Assembly (NCBI GenBank): GCA_023260935.1
Contig: JALQTL010000147.1
Span: forward strand, 1-5,065
Origin: Paracoccaceae bacterium
GTDB taxonomy: Bacteria > Pseudomonadota > Alphaproteobacteria > Rhodobacterales > Rhodobacteraceae
Direction of reading: 5' to 3'
DNA: 5,065 nucleotides
Every line of letters starts with the position of its first letter. Positions within the stretch are counted from its first letter, which is position 1. A model generated the notes under the pieces. The model saw nothing but the letters and a program-made list of their open reading frames with translations, had not been told where the DNA came from and made no database searches. A program made the position numbers and the translations under genes. Below are positions 1 through 5,065 of the stretch, in pieces.

Positions 1-1043
1 GCAAGGTCACTTTGGCCGAACACGGGGTCCGGCTGCCAAGCTGCATGGACAACCGCCCGCTGAAGTTCGAGGAATGGGATGCGATGCGCCCGCAATCTGT
101 GTTTGTCAGCGCCACCCCGGCGGCGTGGGAGATGGAGCAGGCGGGCGGTGTCTTTGCCGAGCAGGTGATCCGCCCCACCGGCCTTTTGGACCCGGTGGTG
201 GAAATCCGCCCGGTCGAGATGCAGGTGGATGATCTGCTGGATGAAATTCGGCGGGTCGCGGCGCAGGGGCTGCGGGTTCTGGTTACCACGCTGACCAAGC
301 GCATGGCCGAAGACCTGACCGAATATTTCCACGAACAGGGCATTCGCATCCGCTATATGCACTCTGACATCGATACGATCGAACGCATTGAAATCCTGCG
401 GGATTTGCGGCTTGGGGCGTTTGATGTGCTGGTCGGGATCAACCTTCTGCGCGAAGGTCTGGACATTCCGGAATGCGGGCTTGTGGCCATTCTGGATGCC
501 GACAAGGAGGGTTTTCTGCGGTCTGAAACCAGCCTCATCCAGACGATCGGGCGCGCGGCACGCAATGCGGAAGGGCGGGTGATCATGTATGCTGATCGGA
601 TCACGGGCAGCATGGAACGCGCCCTGGCCGAGACCAATCGCCGCCGGGCCAAGCAGATCGCCTATAACGAGGCGCATGGCATCACGCCGCAGACGGTGAA
701 GAAGAACGTCGAGGATGTCTTGGCCGGCCTGTGGCAGGGCGATACCGATATGGCCCGTGTCACCGCCAAGGTGGAAAAGGCCAATGTCGGGCAGAACCTT
801 CAGGCCCATCTGGATGCTCTGCGCAGCCAGATGCGCAAGGCCGCCGAGAATCTGGAGTTCGAGGAGGCCGCCCGCCTGCGCGATGAGGTGAAGCGGCTGG
901 AGGCGGTGGAGCTGACCGTGGCCGATGATCCGCTGGCCCGGCAATCGGTGATCGAGGAAGCGGTGGAAGAAGCGCAGAAGATGGCCGGCCGATCCACGGC
1001 GGGGCGGGCGGGCCAAAGGGGCGGCAACAAGCGCCGCCGCTGA
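1..1043 (+). CDS. uvrB: UvrB, excinuclease ABC subunit B (C-terminal part; 5' end outside window)
   Basis: UvrB is the damage-verifying, helicase-like subunit of the UvrABC nucleotide excision repair complex. It loads with UvrA and recruits UvrC to cut beside bulky lesions. The reading frame is open from base 3 to the TGA at 1041-1043, giving about 346 residues. UvrB proteins are usually about 670-730 residues, so roughly the N-terminal half, with Walker A and the beta-hairpin, lies to the left. Visible motifs in order are FVSATP (near 102-119), RPTGLLDP, YMHSDIDTIER, the helicase motif V region INLLREGLDIP, DADKEGFLRSE, and motif VI QTIGRAARN (about 540-567) with its arginines. A C-terminal UVR domain (MRKAAENLEFEEAARLRDEV, about 831-890), which contacts UvrC, follows. 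The tail is basic (GGNKRRR). No frameshift is seen. It converges with the rhaI remnant and rhaD and appears functionally unrelated to them. Confidence 0.97.
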   Translation, partial: KVTLAEHGVRLPSCMDNRPLKFEEWDAMRPQSVFVSATPAAWEMEQAGGVFAEQVIRPTGLLDPVVEIRPVEMQVDDLLDEIRRVAAQGLRVLVTTLTKRMAEDLTEYFHEQGIRIRYMHSDIDTIERIEILRDLRLGAFDVLVGINLLREGLDIPECGLVAILDADKEGFLRSETSLIQTIGRAARNAEGRVIMYADRITGSMERALAETNRRRAKQIAYNEAHGITPQTVKKNVEDVLAGLWQGDTDMARVTAKVEKANVGQNLQAHLDALRSQMRKAAENLEFEEAARLRDEVKRLEAVELTVADDPLARQSVIEEAVEEAQKMAGRSTAGRAGQRGGNKRRR

Positions 1044-1104
1044 CCGGGTCTTGCGGCTGGGTCAGACGATGCCGCCGCCCGTGCCGGAAACCCTTGGCCC
1101 TTCG

Positions 1105-1300
1105 GCCGTCACCCTCCCAGTCGGTCAGGGTATTGGACCCGATCGCCGGCCCGATCCGGATACACTCAAGATTATCATCTACAGCCCGCTGCCCCGCGAC
1201 CGGATCACTGTGGCTGACAGAGCTGACCTTGTCGGAAAAGGCCAAGGGCCCTTGTGCTGGCGGCGTTCTGCGCCTCGATCCGGCTTTGGTCGATTTGCAG
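1105..1300 (-). pseudogene. rhaI: Remnant of rhaI (L-rhamnose isomerase), heavily deleted and frameshifted
   Basis: Two pieces on the minus strand resemble the alphaproteobacterial RhaI family, which converts L-rhamnose to L-rhamnulose. Piece one, reading from 1300 down to about 1232, gives LQIDQSRIEAQNAASTRAL, like the RhaI N-terminus. Its frame stops at the TGA at 1207-1205. Piece two, in another frame at about 1224-1105, gives SVSHSDP...QRAVDDNLECIRIG, then AIGSNTLTDWEGDG. From memory, the family has a segment of the form SLTHT...AIxHNIECIEIGKALGSKALTVWVGDG at mid-protein. The pieces are collinear with RhaI, but more than 100 intervening residues and nearly all of the C-terminus are missing. 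Intact RhaI is about 430 residues. Piece one starts right after the rhaD stop, matching the usual rhaD-rhaI order. A possible C-terminal scrap (RRAKGFR, about 1104-1087) is too short to assign. The family match is recalled, not computed. Confidence 0.75.
1236..1253 (-). terminator. Weak candidate hairpin terminator for rhaD
   Basis: Read on the minus strand, AAGGGCC-CTT-GGCCTTT can form a 7-bp stem (one G-T pair) with a 3-base loop, and it ends in four T residues. It lies about 50 bases past the rhaD stop codon. It falls inside the rhaI remnant, so it was probably coding sequence originally and may only act as a terminator by accident, if at all. The loop is small and the T run is short. Confidence 0.25.
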
Positions 1301-1301
1301 A

Positions 1302-3401
1302 TTACCTCGTGAAGGCCTGCACATTTCCCGCATCCACGTTCAGGATATTGCCCGTGGATTTGGCCGAAAGGTCCGAGGCGAAGGAATAGACCCCCTCGGC
1401 AACGTCTTCCGGCAGGACCGACCGCTTCAGCATCGACCGTTCGCGATACATTTCCTCCAGCCCCTTCTTGTCGGTGCCATAAGTGCTGGCGCGTTGGTCC
1501 AGCCACTCGCCCGACCAGATCTTCGACCCCCTCAGCACGGCATCGGGATTGACCACATTCACCCTGATGCCGGCGTCTGCCCCTTCCAGTGCAAGACAGC
1601 GGGCCAGATGGATCTCGGCCGCCTTGGCGGTGCAATAGGCGCTGGCGTTCGGGCTTGCCGCCAAACCGTTCTTCGAGGCGACAAAGACCACCGCCCCGCC
1701 GATGCCTTGCTTCCGCATGGCGCGGAACGCCTCGCGGCTGACAAGGAAATAGCCGGTGGAGAGGATATCCATGTTGCGGTTCCATAGGGCAAGGCTTGTC
1801 TGCTCTACCGGTGCGGAAGAGGCGATGCCCGCGTTGGAAACCAGGATGTCGATCCCGCCGAATTCCACCGCCGTCTGCGCAAAGGCGGCGGCGACGGCAC
1901 CCTCGTCGGTCACATCCATCACCACGCTGCGCAGCACATCCGTGCCATGGCGTGCGGAAAGGCTCTGCACTGTTGCGTCAAGGGCGGCCGCGTCGATATC
2001 GGCCAGCATCACGCAGGCCCCCTCTTGCAGCATGCGTTCGGCTGTTGCCGACCCGATGCCCCCGGCGCCGCCTGTGACCAGCGCCACCCGCCCGGCAAGC
2101 GCCTTGGGCTTTGGCAATCGTTGCAGCTTTGCTTCTTCCAGCAGCCAGTATTCGATGTCGAAGGCTTCCTGTTCCGGCAGCCCGCAATAGGTGCTGACCG
2201 TATCGGCCGCCCGCATCACGTTGATCGCGTTCACATAGAATTCGCCCGAAATGCGCGCAGTTGCCTTGTCTTTGGCAAAGGTGATCATCCCCACCCCCGG
2301 CACAAGATAGACCACGGCATTGGGGTCACGCAGGGGCGGGCTGTCAGGGTGTTTGCAGCGGTTGTAATAGGCGCGGTAGCCATCCCGGTAGGCGGCAATT
2401 TCGGCCGCCAGGGCGGCCAGCGTCGCGTCCGGGTCGGGGTTGGCGGGATCGAAGCCCACCACCAGAGGACAGATTTTCGTGCGCAGGAAATGATCGGGGC
2501 AAGAGGTGCCAAGGGCCGCCAGCGGCCGCAGTTTGGCGGAAGTGACGAATTCCAGCACAGCGGCGGAATCGTCAAAATGCCCGACCATGCGATGATCGGC
2601 CGAGATCATGCCGCGGATCGCCGGCATCAGGTGCGCCGCAACGGCCCGCCGTTCGGCCGGGGGCAAGGGGGTGCAGACCGCGCCGCCGAATGCCGGCTTG
2701 CCGGCGGTTTCCCTTGCAAACCAGTCCATTGCCGTCTGGATGACGCGCACGGTCAGGCCGTAGCAGGCCTTTGCATCATCGTCCCAGGTGAAAAGCCCGT
2801 GGCTTTCCAGAACCACACCCTTTGCATCGGGATTTTCCGCGCAGAACTTTCCCAACCACAGGCCCAGTTCAAACCCGGGGCGTTTCCAGGGCAGCCAGCC
2901 GATTTCATCCCCGAAGATCTGCTTTGTCAGCTCGCGCGAATTGCTGGCCGCGGCAATCGCGATGATCGCATCGGGGTGCATGTGATCGACGTGTTTTTTC
3001 GGCACATAGACATGCAAGGGCGTATCGATGCTGGCCGCGCGCGGGTTCAGGTTGAAGGTGCAATGGGGCAGGTAGCCCACCATTTCGTCCTCATGGGCCG
3101 GGCCGCGATAGACGTTCCTCAGGGCGCGCAGCTTTTCCATATACAGCGTTGCGAAGCCGTCGATCCTGATCGAACCGACATCGCCGCCCGATCCCTTGAC
3201 CCACAGCACCTCGACCATCTGGCCGGTCAGCGGGTCTTTTTCCACCACCTTGGCCGAGGTGTTGCCGCCACCGTAATTGGTGATCCGCTTGTCAGACCCC
3301 AGCAGGTTAGACCGATAGACCAGCTTTTCAGGCTCTGTCATGTTGGCGGCGCGAGTGTCATCCCACAGATTTTGCAATCGGTTGCCCGGCGCGTCTGCCA
3401 T
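1302..3401 (-). CDS. rhaD: RhaD, bifunctional rhamnulose-1-phosphate aldolase / short-chain alcohol dehydrogenase
   Basis: This cytoplasmic fusion enzyme is expected to cleave L-rhamnulose-1-phosphate to dihydroxyacetone phosphate and L-lactaldehyde, then oxidise the lactaldehyde with NAD(P)+. From the ATG at 3401 it is 699 residues, the usual full length. Residues about 15-420 are a class II aldolase domain with NYGGGNTS (42-49), the metal-ligand pattern HMH (H140, H142) and a further histidine in ESHGLF (H201). Residues about 435-699 are a short-chain dehydrogenase with the nucleotide-binding TGGAGGIG (443-450), SNAG (522-525), a serine in VASKNG (S576) and the catalytic YCTAK pair (Y589, K593). 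The C-terminus NVDAGNVQAFTR is family-like, so the gene looks intact. GGAGG (minus strand, 3411-3407) sits 5 bases before the ATG at 3401 and 2 before an adjacent ATG at 3404. The upstream in-frame start at 3464 falls inside the operator and is unlikely. It is divergent from rhaR. Confidence 0.95.
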   Translation of the reverse strand: MADAPGNRLQNLWDDTRAANMTEPEKLVYRSNLLGSDKRITNYGGGNTSAKVVEKDPLTGQMVEVLWVKGSGGDVGSIRIDGFATLYMEKLRALRNVYRGPAHEDEMVGYLPHCTFNLNPRAASIDTPLHVYVPKKHVDHMHPDAIIAIAAASNSRELTKQIFGDEIGWLPWKRPGFELGLWLGKFCAENPDAKGVVLESHGLFTWDDDAKACYGLTVRVIQTAMDWFARETAGKPAFGGAVCTPLPPAERRAVAAHLMPAIRGMISADHRMVGHFDDSAAVLEFVTSAKLRPLAALGTSCPDHFLRTKICPLVVGFDPANPDPDATLAALAAEIAAYRDGYRAYYNRCKHPDSPPLRDPNAVVYLVPGVGMITFAKDKATARISGEFYVNAINVMRAADTVSTYCGLPEQEAFDIEYWLLEEAKLQRLPKPKALAGRVALVTGGAGGIGSATAERMLQEGACVMLADIDAAALDATVQSLSARHGTDVLRSVVMDVTDEGAVAAAFAQTAVEFGGIDILVSNAGIASSAPVEQTSLALWNRNMDILSTGYFLVSREAFRAMRKQGIGGAVVFVASKNGLAASPNASAYCTAKAAEIHLARCLALEGADAGIRVNVVNPDAVLRGSKIWSGEWLDQRASTYGTDKKGLEEMYRERSMLKRSVLPEDVAEGVYSFASDLSAKSTGNILNVDAGNVQAFTR

Positions 3402-3450
3402 CATGCCCTCCCGTTCCTTCGGAGCAAATCTGCCGGTTTCCAGGGATGAG

Positions 3451-3530
3451 TCAATCAATAGCAATCAAGTTCAATCAATATTTGGGCTGAATCATGATAA
3501 AAAGGATTGAAGATGATTGACATTGATTGA
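3451..3530. promoter_or_regulatory. Probable RhaR operator: mirror-symmetric array of six phased TCAATC/GATTGA half-sites
   Basis: TCAATC occurs at 3451-3456 and 3471-3476, with a one-mismatch copy (GCAATC) at 3461-3466. The inverse GATTGA occurs at 3505-3510, 3515-3520 and 3525-3530. Each triplet has exactly 10-bp pitch. All three left/right pairs share the same centre, between 3490 and 3491, near a small ATCATGAT palindrome (3491-3498). TCAATCAATA is repeated perfectly at 3451-3460 and 3471-3480, and its mirror at 3521-3530 matches in 9 of 10 bases. The array lies between divergent rhaD and rhaR, where a DeoR-family repressor would act. One-turn phasing suggests subunits stacked on one DNA face or a looped complex. 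RhaR as the ligand is inferred. No convincing -35/-10 pair was found on either strand, so transcription starts are not assigned. Confidence 0.8.
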
Positions 3531-3564
3531 TCTGGATGTGAGCCTGCCAGGCAGGAAGGGCGAC

Positions 3565-4374
3565 ATGCACGAAAGCGAAAGACACCGGCTTATTCTGTCT
3601 GCGGTCGAAGGGCGGCCCGTTGTTACCGTATCGGATCTGGTCACGCTGACCGGGGTGTCCGAGGCAACGATCCGCCGTGACATCGCCACCCTGCATGTCC
3701 AGAAAAAGCTGCGCCGGGTGCGGGGCGGGGCCGAGGCGATCGCCCCCCTTCAGTTCGTTGGCATCAACGCGCGGCCCTTTGCGGTGAACGAAGGCATCAG
3801 GCTGGCCGAAAAGCGCGCGATTGCGCGGGCGGCCGTTGATCTGTGCGGGGATGGTGAGCCGATCATCATCAACGGGGGCACGACGACCTTTCAAATGGTG
3901 CATCCGCTGACGGCAAAGCGGTTGCAGGTGTTCACCAACAGCTTTCCCATTGCTGACCATCTGCTGAAGCATTCGAAGAATACCGTGCTTTTGCCGGCGG
4001 GCGCCATCTACCGTGAACAGAACATCATCCTGTCGCCCTTTGATGAAGATGGCAGCCGGCACTTCTATGCCCGTCGGATGTTCATGGGGTGCCGGGGGCT
4101 TGGTCCTCTGGGGTTGATGGAAGGCGACCCGCTGCTTGTGCAGGCGGAGCAGAAGCTGATCGGGCAGGCGGAAGAGCTGGTTGTGCTGGCCGACAGTTCC
4201 AAGTTCGCGGCGCGGTCCAGCCTGCTTTTGTGCCCGCTGTCGCGCATCCACACCGTCATCACCGACGATGGCATTACCGACCGCGATGCCCGGATGCTGG
4301 AGGCGGCTGAGATCAGGCTGATCGTGGCGCAGACGCGCGCAGCTGATGGAAAGGACGCCGTGCAAGCGGAATGA
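3565..4374 (+). CDS. rhaR: RhaR, DeoR-family transcriptional regulator of rhamnose genes
   Basis: This is a DNA-binding repressor-type protein of 269 residues, the normal length for the DeoR family. The N-terminal helix-turn-helix (about residues 19-55: VTVSDLVTLTGVSEATIRRD, then KLRRVRGGAEA) carries the classical DeoR signature. The C-terminal effector domain has the phosphosugar-isomerase-like IINGGTTTFQ (101-110), FTNSFPIA (123-130) and VLADSSKF (207-214) segments. Wording such as HLLKHSKNTVLLPAG and EQNIILSPFDEDG matches what I recall of rhizobial RhaR. The ATG at 3565 is chosen because AGGAAGGG (3553-3560) lies 4 bases before it; an upstream TTG at 3517 overlaps the operator. No frameshift or stop interrupts it. 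It is divergent from rhaD and heads what was the rhaRSTPQUK operon. The effector is probably rhamnose or a phosphorylated derivative (inference). Even with the transport and kinase genes broken, it could still control rhaD and itself. Confidence 0.92.
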   Translation: MHESERHRLILSAVEGRPVVTVSDLVTLTGVSEATIRRDIATLHVQKKLRRVRGGAEAIAPLQFVGINARPFAVNEGIRLAEKRAIARAAVDLCGDGEPIIINGGTTTFQMVHPLTAKRLQVFTNSFPIADHLLKHSKNTVLLPAGAIYREQNIILSPFDEDGSRHFYARRMFMGCRGLGPLGLMEGDPLLVQAEQKLIGQAEELVVLADSSKFAARSSLLLCPLSRIHTVITDDGITDRDARMLEAAEIRLIVAQTRAADGKDAVQAE

Positions 4375-4404
4375 CGCGGATCATAGGCTCATCGTTGGGA
4401 TGAT

Positions 4405-4674
4405 ATGGGCATCTGGAAGAAGGCACTGGCCGCGGCGGCGGGTGCGCATCCGGAAGACAAGATCGTATCGGGCTGGTGGTAAGGGCCCTTGGCATCGGCT
4501 TGGCACTGAAAAGGGCGATGGACCGCGGGATCACCGTGATTTTGTGGGATTCGGTCGTGGCCACCGGTGAGGGTGCTCAGGTTTGGATGGGGCGCATGGG
4601 GGCCGCAACGCTGGATACGCATGGCGAGGCTGCGATGTCCGACCCCGTTCATCTATGACAAGTCGATCTGCTGA
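4405..4674 (+). pseudogene. rhaS: rhaS pseudogene (rhamnose ABC transporter periplasmic binding protein): frameshifted, two internal deletions
   Basis: Collinear pieces of a RhaS-type solute-binding protein (normally about 330 residues) are squeezed into 270 bases. An ATG at 4405 opens a signal-peptide-like MGIWKKALAAAAG, then EDKIV, and the frame ends at the TAA at 4480-4482. One base appears lost near 4464-4469, since frame 3 from 4470 gives GLVVRALGIG, the first strand of the mature protein. That frame jumps at about 4500 to LALKRAMDRGITVILWDS (residues near 95-120 of the family), then at about 4560 to the C-terminal GRMGAATLDTHGEAAMSDP (4590-4646). An extra G at about 4647 causes a premature TGA (4656-4658); reading past it gives FIYDKS and a second TGA at 4672-4674. 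About 30 bases separate rhaR from the remnant, the expected operon order. The product cannot bind sugar. The alignment to RhaS is from memory. Confidence 0.85.
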
Positions 4675-4691
4675 TCTGGTCCGGCCCGGTG

Positions 4692-4955
4692 GTACGCTCC
4701 CCCGGTCAGGTGACGGCCTTTATCGGCGATCATGGTGCCGGTGAATCGACCATAGCGAAGGTGCTGACCGGTATCTATCAGCCCGAAGCGTATACGATCC
4801 GGATCGACGGGCAAGGGGGGCATCTGGCCAGTGCGGATTCGGCCGCAAGGGCAGGGGTCATGGCCGTTCATCAGGAAACCGTGCCGTCCGATGACCTGAC
4901 GGCGGCGGAAAGCATCTGGCTGGGCCATGCGGCGAAAGGCCGGTTCGGGCTGATC
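4692..4955 (+). pseudogene. rhaT: rhaT remnant (rhamnose ABC transporter ATP-binding protein, N-terminal piece, dead Walker A)
   Basis: About 88 residues match the N-terminal nucleotide-binding domain of a sugar-importer ATPase of the RhaT/RbsA type, normally about 500 residues with two such domains. Visible are GQVTAFIGDHGAGEST (4704-4751), KVLTGIYQPEA, IRIDG, AGVMAVHQETV with the Q-loop glutamine (codon 4872-4874), and LTAAESIWLGHAAKGRFGLI. The Walker A consensus GENGAGKST is here GDHGAGEST: the phosphate-binding lysine is glutamate (codon GAA, 4743-4745), which should abolish ATP binding. The first 25 or so family residues and any start codon are missing. The frame is open from the rhaS TGA at 4656-4658, with an unassigned LLIWSGPVVRS stretch between. 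The signature motif, Walker B and the whole second domain are absent. The frame runs straight into the rhaK piece. Confidence 0.85.
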
Positions 4956-5065
4956 GCGCCGCGGGTGCGCCCGTCTGATATCGCTGGCACGATCCTGCCC
5001 CGGGTGACACAGGCCACCGGGCTGCCGCCTGATACCCCGGTGGTGTTCGGCCCTCATGACAGCAA
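4956..5065 (+). pseudogene. rhaK: rhaK remnant (FGGY-family L-rhamnulokinase, internal piece; continues past window edge)
   Basis: In the same open frame as the rhaT piece, the sequence turns into APRVRPSDIAGTILPRV, then TQATGLPPDTPVVFGPHDSN at the window edge. This fits the segment of FGGY carbohydrate kinases just before the middle of the protein, where the form is roughly APVRPxxxxGTxxPxxAxxTGLPxGTPVVxGxHDSNA. The aspartate in HDSN lies in the kinase active-site region. From about residue 215 onward the kinase could therefore be well preserved to the right, but its N-terminal lobe is missing here. The rhaT/rhaK junction falls near 4950-4960; the exact base is unclear because both families can accommodate LIAP. 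The piece cannot phosphorylate rhamnulose alone. Whether the rest of the gene is intact beyond 5065 cannot be seen. Confidence 0.72.

Noticed and set aside
1096..1107. GGCC-CTTC-GGCC hairpin downstream of uvrB as a terminator.
   Set aside because: The 4-bp stem with no following T run is too weak, and part of it overlaps the rhaI remnant.
760..1785. A 341-codon minus-strand open frame spanning the end of uvrB, the gap and the end of rhaD.
   Set aside because: It overlaps two well-supported genes and is not a gene itself. Only its middle part (about 1224-1105) is meaningful, as a piece of the rhaI remnant.
1947..3449. A 500-codon plus-strand open frame opposite rhaD.
   Set aside because: It is a shadow of the high-G+C rhaD gene: its translation has no recognisable domain and is rich in H, R, G and Q, and it lies wholly antisense to a well-supported enzyme.
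3517..3522. Perfect TTGACA (-35-like) upstream of rhaR.
   Set aside because: No acceptable -10 box lies 16-18 bases downstream (the sequence there is GAGCCT or close to it), and the hexamer arises from the GATTGA repeat, so it is not called as a promoter.
3517..3564. Extended N-terminus of RhaR from a TTG at 3517.
   Set aside because: The added residues are not family-like, there is no ribosome site before it, and the ATG at 3565 has a strong AGGAAGGG site and the usual family N-terminus.
3475..4365. A 296-codon minus-strand open frame opposite rhaR.
   Set aside because: It is the antisense shadow of rhaR, with no recognisable domain and a start context lying in rhaR.
1241..4493. A 13-base sequence AAGGGCCCTTGGC occurs in inverted orientation at 4481-4493 (+) and 1241-1253 (-), both inside pseudogene remnants, suggesting a mobile or recombination element.
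   Set aside because: Ten of the 13 bases are a self-palindrome. In rhaS the copy encodes the expected RALG of VVRALGIG, so it is native coding sequence; the match is most likely coincidental.
4653..5057. A 134-codon minus-strand open frame at the right end.
   Set aside because: It is antisense to the rhaT and rhaK pieces, which match known families in the plus-strand frame.

Overview
The window looks like chromosomal DNA from an alphaproteobacterium, most likely of the Rhodobacter/Paracoccus group (Rhodobacterales). The reasons are high G+C throughout, a UvrB tail typical of that group, and a rhamnose locus with the alphaproteobacterial gene order known from Rhizobium leguminosarum: a rhaD-rhaI unit divergent from rhaR-S-T-P-Q-U-K. 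This placement rests on recognised protein families only; no search was run.

Layout. Positions 1-1043 (+) hold the C-terminal half of uvrB, a housekeeping excision-repair gene running in from the left. Positions 1044-1301 contain a short, broken remnant of rhaI (L-rhamnose isomerase) on the minus strand, directly downstream of rhaD. Positions 1302-3401 (-) are an apparently intact rhaD, the fused class II aldolase/short-chain dehydrogenase of the L-rhamnose pathway. Positions 3402-3564 are the divergent control region. It carries six copies of a TCAATC/GATTGA half-site, three per side, each at exactly 10-bp pitch and mirror-symmetric about one centre. Positions 3565-4374 (+) are an intact DeoR-family regulator of the RhaR type. 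From 4405 to the right edge the rest of the operon is wreckage: rhaS (periplasmic binding protein) with frameshifts and internal deletions, a piece of rhaT (ABC ATPase) with its Walker A lysine changed to glutamate, and, fused in frame to it, a piece of rhaK (FGGY rhamnulokinase). The genes expected between the last two (rhaP, rhaQ, rhaU) are absent.

How it fits together. The intact ancestral system would import L-rhamnose (RhaSTPQ), isomerise it (RhaI), phosphorylate it (RhaK), cleave rhamnulose-1-phosphate and oxidise the lactaldehyde (RhaD), all controlled by RhaR at the shared intergenic region. Here the centre (rhaD, operator array, rhaR) survives while both arms are eroded. This looks like a catabolic locus lost by repeated small deletions on both sides, or one whose core is retained for another purpose. 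No mobile element, CRISPR array, tRNA or rRNA was seen. The main points of interest are the phased operator and the symmetric decay around an intact regulator/aldolase pair, not a wholly new system.
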